In this document: positions 38,916 through 48,047 of the stretch, piece by piece
Numbering within the stretch: the first letter of the stretch is position 1
How the letters are laid out: each line of letters begins with the position of its first letter
From: JAGQPD01 sp020426865
GTDB taxonomy: Bacteria; Planctomycetota; Planctomycetia; Pirellulales; Pirellulaceae
Assembly (NCBI GenBank): GCA_041399065.1
Contig: JAWKTN010000004.1
Location: forward strand, 496,001 to 560,000
Direction of reading: 5' to 3'
Length of the DNA stretch: 64,000 bases
Position numbers and translations under genes: made by a program
The notes under the pieces: model-generated
What the model saw: only the letters and a program-made list of their open reading frames with translations
Database searches by the model: none
What the model was told of the DNA's origin: nothing

Positions 38916-41756
38916 ATGTCCCGAATGCGAAATGCGTTGCGTCAATTGTATGGCACAAACGCGCCACTCAAGTCAATGGGCAAGAAAAGGGCAATGCCCG
39001 AAAGTTGTCGCCTTGTCACGCGAAATTCGCAGCCGGAACATGGGCCGGAATATGGATTTGCCGATGCCCAAGTTGCGATCTCCGACGCCACCGACGCTGG
39101 CAGTGTTGAGCTGCCCCGGGACGTGACTTGCGACGGACTCGACGTCGCTTCCATCAATCGCCCGCCGGCAAATTCCAACGAGGCACCCGCCGCGGACGTG
39201 GTGTCCCCGAACGTCGCCGGCGACAGCCCCTGCTATCCCGCTGATTTGCCAGTCTGGCAAACGTTCGACCAGTCGGGCGCCTCTATCACCATCGCTGGCG
39301 ACGCCGTCTATTCCGCCACTCACCCACCGGACTTGCTGATTCAACAAGTCCAGGCCCTTTTTCCGCCAGCCCCACCACCGTTCTGGACGCATGGTGCGAA
39401 CCCGACTTCGATGTCGTCGCCAACGGTTGCGAAAGCTCAGGCTTCGCCCGAGTCGGACGTACTTCCGGCGATACCAGAGAACCGCGAGTCCAGCGACGAA
39501 ACAACATCCGAATCATCGTTCATCCCGACTCGTCGTCGCCGACGACCACGCGTCCTTATCCGTCCCCACCGCCTCGTCAACCAAGTCTCGCCCCCAAGCC
39601 CGCCGGAGACCAACGCCCATGATCAAGCCATCTCCCCCTCAGTGAAAGTGATGCCCGAGGACGCAGCCATAATGTCACGCGCCGCGGCGCTGGATGAGAA
39701 AGTCGAATGTGACAAGGGGGCGGCCGAGGGACCAATTTCACCCTACGAATGCGGGCCACCTGCCAACCCGACCTCCATCGAGATTGATTCGGCCAGCCAG
39801 GCGGAGGCGATAGCGGAAGGTGTGATAGCGGAAGATGTGGTAGCCGAAGATGTGGTAGCCGAAGATGTGGTAGCGGACGATGTCGTAGCCGAAGATGTCG
39901 TAGTGGAAGATGTGGTAGCGGAAGATGTGGTAGCCGAAGATGTGGTAGCCGAAGATGTGGTAGCCGAAGATGTGGTAGCCGAAGATGTGGTAGCGGAAGG
40001 TGTGGTAGCGGAAGGTGTGGTAGCGGACGAGGCCTTGCCGGCTGAGTTTTCGCCCGTGTTGCTGCCTGGCAGTCTTGGGGGCGAGCTCATACTGGGCGAC
40101 CCGGAGCGGGGAAGTTTGGTCAATGGCGGTCGATCGGTTGAGATGAGTTTTCTGGAACAAGTGATGCAACGGGAATCGGCGGCTGAGCCATCGGCGGACA
40201 TGCTGACGTTGCCTCCCTTGGGAGCGATGCCGAGCGTTGGAGATTTAGGTGAGATACGCACGGTGATTGTCGACGATCTGGAACTTTCCCAGGACGCACC
40301 CGAGCTTCGTGACCCGGCATTGATGCCGGCGTTACAAGGGTGGGCACGGAAGGTAGATGTTGATCCGAATTCGGATTTCGAACCGGCTGTCGTCATTCCG
40401 GATGAGTCCCAGGGGGGCGGAAGTGGCTGGACGGAGTCTCGGCACGATAAGCGAGATGCCGAGCGGAACAGAGATTGCGATTCGTCAAGCGACTTTGATC
40501 GCGACGAACTGGGCGCGACGTTGGCCGAGATCATGTCGCTCCGCCACAATCGCAAAGTGGAAAAGAAGAGCATCATCGGCTCCAGCACCGAGACGGCCGA
40601 TACGACAGCTGAACCAACTCACGTGATCACCGAACCGAAGTTCTCGCAACCGTCAAAATCGAGTCTATCGTCGAAGGTTGAAATGCCTAACTCGATGAAG
40701 ACTTCATTGCCATTGAGTTTTGCGGACGACATTGTTGAGATTCAGGACTATGACTCGACGGAGCATGGCATCGCCTCCGATATGTTGCCGGCGCAAGAAG
40801 CGGCTATGACGAGTGACATGTGGGACGAGTTTAGCGGCGCCTGGACAACGGTTCCCAATTCGGATGATCCGAATGACAAGGGGGCGAGCATCTTGGGGGG
40901 GAACCTCACGATTGACCAGATTGCCAGGTATTTGGAAGACGCGGAAAGTCAGTTTTTCGGTGAGCAGCGTAGTGAGGAATTCGCTGACGGCTTCGACGTC
41001 GGCACGATTGCGGATTCAAATGTTTCCCAGGTGCCGGCCGCATTTGTAACCGGTGCGATGACCGAGGCTGCTGTCAGATCGCGGGATCCGATTCCCGAGT
41101 TGCCAGCTGAGGTGCGCGAGCCGAGTGAATTTGAGCGGATGGTCGATGAAAACTTGCGGTACAATACATTTATTCAACAATATGACGAACTAATTGACGA
41201 GATCCAGTCGCGGCGTGCGACGGACGGAAGTTGCACGGTTGTCTTTGTGTCGGAACAGTCCGATGAAAGCATCGCCGAGACGATCATTCATACTGCCGCC
41301 CGACTTGCAGCTCGCTGTGATCAGAATGTGCTCGTTGTTGACGCTGATTTGGTCAACCAGCACTTGACGGGCAAGATGAATTGCCGGCAGCGAGACGGTC
41401 TGGCTGAGTTGTTCGGTGAGAAGCAAGATTGGAGGGGGTTATTACATTTGAGTTGGAGGCCCCAGATCCGGCTGTTAGCTGCTGGCGGACGGCTGGCTCG
41501 CCATGGGCTGTCCTCCGAATACGTGCGGCAGGAAATGGAGAAATGGACGCAGGTCTTCCCGTTGGTGCTGATTGATGGGGGGCCGACCGACGGCCCCTTG
41601 GCAAAATTATTTGCGCACGCGTGCCATGCCAGCTATCTCGTGGTACGCTTGGGACAGTCCGATGCTCAAGCCTGCGAGCTGCTTGCCACGGGATTCCCGG
41701 GGGACGGAAACCGTCTGACGGGATGTGTCGTCACCAATGCTCCCGTTTCCAACTAG
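38916..41756 (+). CDS. CpsD/BY-kinase-like protein with degenerate P-loop and long repeat region
   Basis: A 946-residue protein. I start at ATG 38916 (MSRMRNALRQLYGT), after GAGAAAG; the open frame reaches further back but lies over the preceding gene. Residues 1-750 are acidic and mostly disordered, including a 14-unit pentapeptide array (VAEDV-type, residues about 299-372). The C-terminal 190 residues have the CpsD/Wzc cytoplasmic fold: VVFVSEQSDESIAET at about 773 where the Walker A should be, NVLVVDADL (Walker A', about 806) and LVLIDGGPTDG (Walker B). The P-loop lacks GKS/T, so ATP-dependent kinase activity is doubtful. Likely a partner of the Wzz-like protein. Confidence 0.72.
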   Translation: MSRMRNALRQLYGTNAPLKSMGKKRAMPESCRLVTRNSQPEHGPEYGFADAQVAISDATDAGSVELPRDVTCDGLDVASINRPPANSNEAPAADVVSPNVAGDSPCYPADLPVWQTFDQSGASITIAGDAVYSATHPPDLLIQQVQALFPPAPPPFWTHGANPTSMSSPTVAKAQASPESDVLPAIPENRESSDETTSESSFIPTRRRRRPRVLIRPHRLVNQVSPPSPPETNAHDQAISPSVKVMPEDAAIMSRAAALDEKVECDKGAAEGPISPYECGPPANPTSIEIDSASQAEAIAEGVIAEDVVAEDVVAEDVVADDVVAEDVVVEDVVAEDVVAEDVVAEDVVAEDVVAEDVVAEGVVAEGVVADEALPAEFSPVLLPGSLGGELILGDPERGSLVNGGRSVEMSFLEQVMQRESAAEPSADMLTLPPLGAMPSVGDLGEIRTVIVDDLELSQDAPELRDPALMPALQGWARKVDVDPNSDFEPAVVIPDESQGGGSGWTESRHDKRDAERNRDCDSSSDFDRDELGATLAEIMSLRHNRKVEKKSIIGSSTETADTTAEPTHVITEPKFSQPSKSSLSSKVEMPNSMKTSLPLSFADDIVEIQDYDSTEHGIASDMLPAQEAAMTSDMWDEFSGAWTTVPNSDDPNDKGASILGGNLTIDQIARYLEDAESQFFGEQRSEEFADGFDVGTIADSNVSQVPAAFVTGAMTEAAVRSRDPIPELPAEVREPSEFERMVDENLRYNTFIQQYDELIDEIQSRRATDGSCTVVFVSEQSDESIAETIIHTAARLAARCDQNVLVVDADLVNQHLTGKMNCRQRDGLAELFGEKQDWRGLLHLSWRPQIRLLAAGGRLARHGLSSEYVRQEMEKWTQVFPLVLIDGGPTDGPLAKLFAHACHASYLVVRLGQSDAQACELLATGFPGDGNRLTGCVVTNAPVSN
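39810..40030 (+). repeat. 14 tandem 15-bp repeats (coding for VAEDV)
   Basis: Units of GTAGCCGAAGATGTG and close variants (GCGGAAGATGTG, GCGGAAGGTGTG) start at 39810 and run to 40019, with a partial unit to 40030. The unit is a whole number of codons, so copy-number change keeps the frame. The near identity implies slippage or recent expansion. Confidence 0.95.
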
Positions 41757-41792
41757 CTCCCATTGAATATTTGCGAAAGAGGTGTTCGAGAG

Positions 41793-42734
41793 ATGCGTAC
41801 GTTCTTAGTGACAGGTGGTGCTGGCTTCATTGGGTCGCATATTGCTCGTGCCCTCGCGGATCGTGGGGATGACGTTCGCGTGCTCGACAATCTCTCGACG
41901 GGCTTTCAGCGGAACATTCAATCGCACGCTGGCATTACTTTCATCAAGGGAGACATCACCAATGCGGACGACGTAGCGGCGGCAGCAGCGGGAGTCGACT
42001 GCATATTTCATCAGGCGGCCTTGGCGTCCGTTCCACGCTCGGTTGAAAAGCCGCTGGATACAAACCACGCATGTGTGACAGGCACATTGACTGTGCTCGA
42101 TCAAGCTCGAAGGCTGGGAGTTCGCCGAGTTGTGTATGCGGCATCCAGCAGCGCCTACGGGGATCAACCGTTTTCATCAAAACGTGAAACGGATCTTCCG
42201 GCGCCGTTGTCCCCTTATGCGGTGGCCAAGTTGGCAGGGGAATACTACTGCCAGGCTTTCGCGCATACGTACGGACTGGAGACGGTCGGCATTCGTTATT
42301 TCAATGTATTTGGGCCAAGACAGGATCCTGGCAGCCCGTATTCCGCCGTCATCCCCTTGTTTATCACTTGGATGTTGGCCGGTCAGCGTCCCATTGTTTA
42401 CGGCGATGGCGAACAGACTCGAGATTTCACCTACGTCGCCAATGTCGTGCACGGTAATCTACTGGCGGCCGACGCCCCCGACGTAGTGGGTAAGATTGTC
42501 AACGTCGCCAATGGCAGGACCACCAGTTTGCTCCAGTTGATCGCTGCGCTGAACGAACTGTTGGGAACCGACTTGCAACCGGAACACCGAGAGCCTCGAG
42601 CGGGCGATGTCCGAGACAGTTTGGCCGACATTACCCTGGCGCGACAATACCTGAATTACGAGCCAAAAACCGACTTTGCGACCGGATTGCGTCTGTCGAT
42701 CGACTATTACAAGCAGTTAGTCGCCAACGCGTAG
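41793..42734 (+). CDS. NAD-dependent sugar-nucleotide epimerase (UDP-GlcNAc/glucuronate 4-epimerase type)
   Basis: A 313-residue extended SDR enzyme. Start ATG 41793 gives MRTFLVTGGAGFIGSHIA with the NAD motif TGGAGFIGS; the catalytic set is Ser in YAASSSAYGD and Tyr/Lys in SPYAVAKLAGEYY; NVFGPRQDP and the substrate loop YSAVIPLFITWMLAGQRPIVYGDG fit WbpP/Gne-like UDP-N-acetylglucosamine 4-epimerases or UDP-glucuronate epimerases. It completes the exopolysaccharide block and probably supplies a nucleotide sugar to it. Exact substrate uncertain. Confidence 0.9.
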   Translation: MRTFLVTGGAGFIGSHIARALADRGDDVRVLDNLSTGFQRNIQSHAGITFIKGDITNADDVAAAAAGVDCIFHQAALASVPRSVEKPLDTNHACVTGTLTVLDQARRLGVRRVVYAASSSAYGDQPFSSKRETDLPAPLSPYAVAKLAGEYYCQAFAHTYGLETVGIRYFNVFGPRQDPGSPYSAVIPLFITWMLAGQRPIVYGDGEQTRDFTYVANVVHGNLLAADAPDVVGKIVNVANGRTTSLLQLIAALNELLGTDLQPEHREPRAGDVRDSLADITLARQYLNYEPKTDFATGLRLSIDYYKQLVANA

Positions 42735-42786
42735 GGTCAGGCGGCACAAAATTCACTGACTGACTTGCCGCGGGAAGGCCGGGACG

Positions 42787-43707
42787 CTACGCCTGTATGC
42801 TCTTATCGTTGTCGGTCGGATCTTGGGGATCGGGCTGATCGACCGGCGCTGGATCGAGAAAGTAGACGGAAGCGTTAGGAAGCACGAGCGATTCGCCGCC
42901 ATCGTATTCCAGCGTCAACTCGCCGCGCATCGCCCAGCCTTGGTGCCGTTTGTTTTCGATTAGGACTCGAAGCTGCAACTGCCGATCGGGGACCAGCAGC
43001 AGGGGCGTCAGCAACGGACGCACGTATTTGCCGTGCTTCCCGGGTGTTGTGGCTTGATTGTCCGACTCGGCAAAACGAATCTCCAGCTCGGTGTCACCGA
43101 TTGGCTGTCCGAGCCGTTGGCGAATGCTGGTCGGAACCTCGAACAACGATTGTGGTTGGAACGAGACGCGAGTGACAATCGCGTCGAGGCGGCCGTCGTT
43201 GACGATGGTTGGCTGTGGTTCGGGGGAACTGCCGACATTCGCTGCATCGCTGTTAGGTCGCAAAACGACCTGGACTTCGCGCAAGTGCGGTTTGCTGTCG
43301 AATTCGTCCACCGCGATGTCGTCGGAGCGTTCTGGCGCGGCAGGGGGCGGTGCCAGGCTGTCGTCAGGCAGCGGCTGACCTTGGTTCTGGTTCTTGTCCA
43401 GCAAATTTAGTTCGTAAGCCAGCCCGTCCGTAGCTTCCCGCAACCTAGCCAGAGCCTGGTCGTTGACCTCCTGCCGCTTCTTTTCCGTTTCATCTTGTTG
43501 TCGCTGAATTTCCTTGACCGCCTGCTGCATTTCGCTACGGTATGATGCCAAGATCTCTTCGCGTGCGGGGAGTTCCGCCGTTCGCAGCCACGTGAAGAGA
43601 ACTGAAGCGCCGGCCAGTGCCAACGCGCCTAATGACAATAGCCTGGCCCACCAGTCGGTGGTGTCGGGCGCTCGGCCGACAAGTGTTCGCGAGTCATATT
43701 CAGACAT
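42787..43707 (-). CDS. Membrane-anchored coiled-coil protein, unknown function
   Basis: A 306-residue protein (MSEYDSRTLVGRAPDTTDWW). One TM helix at about 21-41 is followed by a coiled coil (EEILASYRSEMQQAVKEIQR, then QQDETEKKRQEVNDQALARL, about 50-100), a Pro-rich linker and a C-terminal beta-rich domain (about 135-290). No family recognised. It is the last gene after rph on the minus strand, 161 nt downstream, and may be outside the arg operon. Confidence 0.7.
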   Translation of the reverse strand: MSEYDSRTLVGRAPDTTDWWARLLSLGALALAGASVLFTWLRTAELPAREEILASYRSEMQQAVKEIQRQQDETEKKRQEVNDQALARLREATDGLAYELNLLDKNQNQGQPLPDDSLAPPPAAPERSDDIAVDEFDSKPHLREVQVVLRPNSDAANVGSSPEPQPTIVNDGRLDAIVTRVSFQPQSLFEVPTSIRQRLGQPIGDTELEIRFAESDNQATTPGKHGKYVRPLLTPLLLVPDRQLQLRVLIENKRHQGWAMRGELTLEYDGGESLVLPNASVYFLDPAPVDQPDPQDPTDNDKSIQA

Positions 43708-43868
43708 GGCACTTCACCTGCGCGTATCGGTACCGGGGGGACAACTACCACAAGGATATCCCGCCAAAACCGAATGGTCCAGTCGCAGCGGCCGGAGGTG
43801 CGGAAGAAGTTGCCGCGAACCGACGGGAATTTGGTAAAATAGTGCGGTTTTGCCGGTGCCATGTCCAG

Positions 43869-44597
43869 CTAGCACGGCCATCGCTTGCCGAGCGATTCGC
43901 GCTGAGCCTTGGTCAGTTGGGATATTCCGCTGCGGGCCAGGCCGAGCAAGGCGTCCAATTCTTGTTGATCAAACGTCGACTCTTCGCCCGTACCCTGAAT
44001 CTCGACATACCGTCCCTTTCCCGTCATCACGACATTCATATCGACCGCTGCCGCAAAATCTTCGCGGTAATCAAGATCGAGCAGCGGCGTGCCGTCGACG
44101 ATGCCGCAACTTACCGCCGCCACACTGTCCCGGATCGGATTGGCATGGGGGGCGGGCAGCGCGCTGACGGCATGCAGGGCATCGACCAAGGCGAGAAAGG
44201 CGCCAGTAATACTGAGGGTTCGTGTGCCACCATCAGCCTGGAGCACGTCGCAATCGATGGTAACGGTCTTTTCTCCGAGGCACTCCAGATCAATGACGGC
44301 CCGCAGGCTACGCCCGATGAGTCGTTGGATTTCCGTCGTCCGGCCATCGACCTTTCCGTCACGATCGCGCCTCTTGCGGGGACTCGTGCTGCCGGGAAGC
44401 ATGTTGTACTCGGCGGTTACCCAACCTTTGCCTTTACCGGCCATCCATGGCGGGACCTGAGGGTCGACACTGGCGGTACAAAGCACTTGTGTATCGCCGG
44501 CCGCAATCAGGACGCTGCCGGGAGCGACTTTCGTGAATTTGCGACGGATTTTCAACGGCCGAAGTTGCGGGGGGCGTCTGCCATCATGCCGGGCCAA
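43869..44597 (-). CDS. rph: Ribonuclease PH
   Basis: Phosphorolytic 3'-5' exoribonuclease that trims tRNA 3' ends. The longer open frame overlaps argF, but AAAGGAG stands 8 nt before a TTG at 44597, giving MARHDGRRPPQLRPLKIRRKF, exactly where the family starts; I choose that start (242 aa, normal length). Key parts: GDTQVLCTASVD, WVTAEYNMLPGST, RTTEIQRLIGRSLRAVIDL, the DCDVLQADGGTR phosphate/active site and LDLDYREDFAAAVDMNVV. It is the fourth gene of the arg operon, 45 nt after argF. Confidence 0.95.
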   Translation of the reverse strand: MARHDGRRPPQLRPLKIRRKFTKVAPGSVLIAAGDTQVLCTASVDPQVPPWMAGKGKGWVTAEYNMLPGSTSPRKRRDRDGKVDGRTTEIQRLIGRSLRAVIDLECLGEKTVTIDCDVLQADGGTRTLSITGAFLALVDALHAVSALPAPHANPIRDSVAAVSCGIVDGTPLLDLDYREDFAAAVDMNVVMTGKGRYVEIQGTGEESTFDQQELDALLGLARSGISQLTKAQRESLGKRWPC

Positions 44598-44641
44598 GTT
44601 GGGTGCTCCTTTGATGCGAGTCGAACAGGGGCGGAATTGTT

Positions 44642-45571
44642 TTAGTTGTGTTCTTTCGTCCGGGCCTGCAGGAGCCACACGAGGACGGCCTTTTGGACGT
44701 GCATCCGGTTAGCGGCCTGCCGAATCACTCGGCTTTGCGCGCCGTCCATAACGTCATCGGTGACCTCCTCGCCGCGATGGGCGGGAAGGCAATGAAGGAA
44801 GACGGCCGATGGAGGGGCCCCCGCCATGAGTTTGGCATTTACCTGATAATCCGCGAATATCTGCCGACGTTCCTCTCGTTCTTCCTCCTGTCCCATGCTG
44901 GTCCAGACATCCGTGTATACCGCGTCCGCCTCAGTGACCGCTCGCTGCGGACTGTCGACCATTTCGATGCAAGCGTGGGGGACTCGTTGCTTGAGTTCTA
45001 GCAGAAATGTGTCACAAAGGCGATATCCCTCGGGTGCCGCGAGGATGAAACGGACGCCGGCGTATGCACAGGCGACGGCCAGGCTTCGAGCAACATTGTT
45101 TCCATCGCCGACGAACGCCAGGGTTTTTCCTTTGAGTGATCCGAATTCCTCCCGAAGCGTATAGAGGTCTGCCAATGCCTGGCAGGGATGTGCCAGGTCG
45201 GTAAGTCCGTTAATGACGGGGCAGGTGCAATATCGAGCCAGTTCGGTAACAGACTCATGTCGCTTAGCCCGGCACACGAGGATGTCGACATATTGGCTGA
45301 CGACGCGTGCGAAATCGGCGACCGATTCGCGGTTTCCCCAACCAGCTTCTTGTCCCAGATAGATGCAATTGCCTCCTAGATGAGCAATCGCCGTTTCGAA
45401 ACTCACTCGGGTCCTGAGGCTTGGCTTTTCAAACAGCAAGCCCAGTACGTGACCCGGAAACAACGGTTGACGCGTGCCGTTGTTCAATTGTGACTTCAGT
45501 TCCTCGGTCGCCTGAAAAAGTGGTTCCAATTCAGACGCTTGCATGTCAAACAGCGTTACCAAATGTCTCAT
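44642..45571 (-). CDS. argF: Ornithine carbamoyltransferase
   Basis: Makes citrulline from ornithine and carbamoyl phosphate. 309 residues. The carbamoyl-phosphate site KPSLRTRVSFE is at about 50, HPCQALADL at about 125, the ornithine loop VWTSMGQEE (SMG) is intact, and FLHCLPAHRGEEV carries the catalytic Cys. Start ATG 45571 gives MRHLVTLFDMQASELEPLF. It follows argD by 22 nt, so the two are cotranscribed. Confidence 0.97.
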   Translation of the reverse strand: MRHLVTLFDMQASELEPLFQATEELKSQLNNGTRQPLFPGHVLGLLFEKPSLRTRVSFETAIAHLGGNCIYLGQEAGWGNRESVADFARVVSQYVDILVCRAKRHESVTELARYCTCPVINGLTDLAHPCQALADLYTLREEFGSLKGKTLAFVGDGNNVARSLAVACAYAGVRFILAAPEGYRLCDTFLLELKQRVPHACIEMVDSPQRAVTEADAVYTDVWTSMGQEEEREERRQIFADYQVNAKLMAGAPPSAVFLHCLPAHRGEEVTDDVMDGAQSRVIRQAANRMHVQKAVLVWLLQARTKEHN

Positions 45572-45593
45572 GCGGACCTCCCATTTTGCATCG

Positions 45594-46802
45594 TTACGAT
45601 GCCAACTGAGTCAAAACGTCGCGGATAATTTCGCATCCTTCCCTGGCGAGATCTTCCGCCAGGTTCATTGCCGGCAGCAGACGCAAGACCGTCTGGTGCG
45701 TGCAGTTGATCAGCAGTCCGCGGTCCATGCAATGTTGCACGGCGGTGGAACCGTCGATGGCCAAGTCGATTCCGATCATCAGTCCCAGAATGCGGATTTC
45801 GCGAACGATTTCCAGTTCGTCGACGAGTGGCGCGAGTTGTTGTTGAAACAGTTCGCTGAGTGTACGCGTGTGTTGCAGCAGTCCGTCGCGTTCGATCGTT
45901 TCCAGCGTTGCGATGCCGGCTCGAGCCGCGATCGGGTTGCCGCCGTAGGTGGACGCGTGCATTCCGGGGCGCAGGCTGGGAGCGACCTCGCGGGTGGTAA
46001 GCATGGCGCCGCCAGCGATACCACCGCACAAGGCCTTGGCAAGCGTCATAATATCGGGTGTGACACCGAAATGTTGATAGGCGAACCATTGACCGGTGCG
46101 TCCGCAACCGGTTTGGACTTCGTCGAAGATCAAAAGCAGCCCGTGTTGGTCGCAGAGTTCGCGTAGTCCTTCCAGGAAACCGTCCGGAGGCAGGTTGACC
46201 CCCCCTTCTCCCTGTACTGGCTCGATCATGATCGCACAGGTTTGCTCGTCGATCCGCTGGCGGACGGCGTCCAAGTCACCCCAAGGTACATAGACGAATC
46301 CGGCAACAAGCGGTCCGAGTCCTTCGTGGTATTTGGGTTGAGCCGTGGCGGTGAGGGCGCCGAGCGTCCGGCCGTGAAATCCGCCTTCGAAGGTAATGAT
46401 CTTGTACCGTTGGGGCGATCCATGAAGTCGAGCCAATTTAATGGCAGCTTCGTTCGCTTCTGCGCCAGAATTGCAGAAAAAAGCCTGGCCGCCGAAACTG
46501 TGCTGAGAAAGAAGTTGCGCCCACCGTCCTTGTGCTTCCATGTGCCATGTGTTTGGCACATGAATCAGCGTGGCGACTTGTTCCTGCACCGCTTGGACAA
46601 CTGCCGGAGGGCAGTGCCCCAACAAGTTGCATCCCCAGCCAGGAAAGAAATCAAGATACGGACGACCTTCGGCGTCCCATACGTGGGAGCCTTCGCCGCG
46701 GACCAACGTGAGCGGGTAGCGGCGATAGTTGGGCACCACATACTGATCAAACAACTCCATAATCGCCGCCGCCGATGCATCCTTCGTGTTCGTACTGCTC
46801 AC
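45594..46802 (-). CDS. argD: Acetylornithine aminotransferase
   Basis: PLP enzyme converting N-acetylglutamate semialdehyde to N-acetylornithine. 402 residues. The start is a GTG at 46802, with a strong AAAGGAG 5 nt upstream. Motifs: FPGWGCNLLGHCPP, NSGAEANEAAIKLAR, FHGRTLGAL, EPVQGEGGVN, LLIFDEVQTGCGRTG and TLAKALCGGIAGGA with the PLP lysine; GNPIAARAG follows. It belongs to the class III aminotransferases. Some members also act on other omega-amino acids, but the argB/argF context favours arginine synthesis. Confidence 0.96.
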   Translation of the reverse strand: MSSTNTKDASAAAIMELFDQYVVPNYRRYPLTLVRGEGSHVWDAEGRPYLDFFPGWGCNLLGHCPPAVVQAVQEQVATLIHVPNTWHMEAQGRWAQLLSQHSFGGQAFFCNSGAEANEAAIKLARLHGSPQRYKIITFEGGFHGRTLGALTATAQPKYHEGLGPLVAGFVYVPWGDLDAVRQRIDEQTCAIMIEPVQGEGGVNLPPDGFLEGLRELCDQHGLLLIFDEVQTGCGRTGQWFAYQHFGVTPDIMTLAKALCGGIAGGAMLTTREVAPSLRPGMHASTYGGNPIAARAGIATLETIERDGLLQHTRTLSELFQQQLAPLVDELEIVREIRILGLMIGIDLAIDGSTAVQHCMDRGLLINCTHQTVLRLLPAMNLAEDLAREGCEIIRDVLTQLAS

Positions 46803-46957
46803 GTTAACTCCTTTGCGTCAAACGCTAAAAATGTACCGGACCGCGATGTTCGTGAGGACCGAAGTCGGCAGGACAGACCTGCCCAATGGAAGTACACCCG
46901 TCGTCAGCCCCGCGGACATCTCGCTCCTCTCGGCCCATGGAAACTTAACAGAGTCCA

Positions 46958-47860
46958 TTAGGCTGGGCGCGGTTCGCGCGTGATTTCCGTCCCCACACCC
47001 TTGTTGGTGTAGATCTCAAGTAACAGCGAATGGCGGATGCGCCCGTCGATGATGTGCACTTTTCCGACACCCATGTCCAACGTTTCCAGGCAGGCCTCGA
47101 CCTTGGGGATCATTCCCGCAGCAATCTGGCCACTAACGATCATCTGGCGCGCCCGGTCGGCATCGAGCGAGTAAACGAGCGAGTTCGGGTCGTCCTTGTC
47201 CAGCCGCACGCCGTTGACGTCGCTCAAAAATACCAACTTGTCGGCCCCCAAGGCCTTGGCGACCGCCATCGCCGCTGTGTCTGCGTTGACGTTCAGCTTT
47301 TCATGCGTACGATCGTCCAGACACATCGACGGGATGATCGGCACCTGCCCGGCGTAACAGAGGTTTTCCACCACCGCACGGTCGACTCGCGTGACTCGGC
47401 CCACGTACCCCAGGTCCAGCGGCTGGCCATCAGCGCCCGCGATCTCCAACGGTTCCCCAAACAAGACGTTGGTGGAGCGAAAGTTCAAATTCATGGCGCG
47501 GCCGCCCAACCGCTCAATTTCCGCCGCCAAATGTTCGTTTACTTCGATCGCCAGGACCTGTTCGACAATCGCCAACGTTGCTGCGTCCGTATAGCGGCGG
47601 CCCTGCACAAATCTCGCTTCAATCCCCGCCGCGTCCATCGCCCGCGATATCGCCGCACCCGCCCCATGCACCACGACCGGCCGCATTCCCACTGTTTCCA
47701 TAAACACAATGTCGATCAACACGTGACGTAATGCGTCGGGATCCTCCATCACGCTGCCGCCCAATTTGATCACAGTGATCTTGTCGCGGAATCGGCGGAT
47801 CCAGCCCAAGGCCTCGATCAACACGTCCGCTTTTTGTATCGCCTGTTCCACGAGGACCAT
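46958..47860 (-). CDS. argB: Acetylglutamate kinase
   Basis: Phosphorylates N-acetylglutamate. 300 residues with the amino-acid-kinase fold: VIKLGGSVMEDPDALR, VVVHGAGAAISRAM, NVLFGEPLEIAG, VPIIPSMCLDD, NVNADTAAMAVAKALGADKL and GGMIPK-like AAGMIPKVEACL. The N-terminal helix and the length suggest the arginine-sensitive hexameric type. The start ATG 47860 faces the gene at 48048 divergently. First gene of argB-argD-argF-rph, 155 nt before argD. Confidence 0.96.
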   Translation of the reverse strand: MVLVEQAIQKADVLIEALGWIRRFRDKITVIKLGGSVMEDPDALRHVLIDIVFMETVGMRPVVVHGAGAAISRAMDAAGIEARFVQGRRYTDAATLAIVEQVLAIEVNEHLAAEIERLGGRAMNLNFRSTNVLFGEPLEIAGADGQPLDLGYVGRVTRVDRAVVENLCYAGQVPIIPSMCLDDRTHEKLNVNADTAAMAVAKALGADKLVFLSDVNGVRLDKDDPNSLVYSLDADRARQMIVSGQIAAGMIPKVEACLETLDMGVGKVHIIDGRIRHSLLLEIYTNKGVGTEITREPRPA

Positions 47861-48047
47861 CTCCCGGGAGCTTGCCAGTAGGAAAACCCGGCATTTTATG
47901 GTGAATCGAACGACGTTGTCAATTCGGATCGGCCGCAGATTCTAGCGCTTCCAGATCGCCCCCTCGTGGCAAGCTCCCGCCTCCGTTAGTCTATACCAGG
48001 CCGGCTGAGACCGCTGAAAACCATCCGCAGAATATGGGAACCCGAAC

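Noticed and set aside
39810..40030. CRISPR array
   Set aside because: Tandem 15-bp units without spacers, in frame within a gene.
39743..40588. 281-residue Ser/Thr-rich open frame antisense to the CpsD-like gene
   Set aside because: Arises from the 15-bp repeats read backwards; the plus-strand frame has the CpsD fold.
43617..44645. 342-residue open frame antisense to rph
   Set aside because: Lies opposite RNase PH, whose motifs and ribosome binding site are clear.
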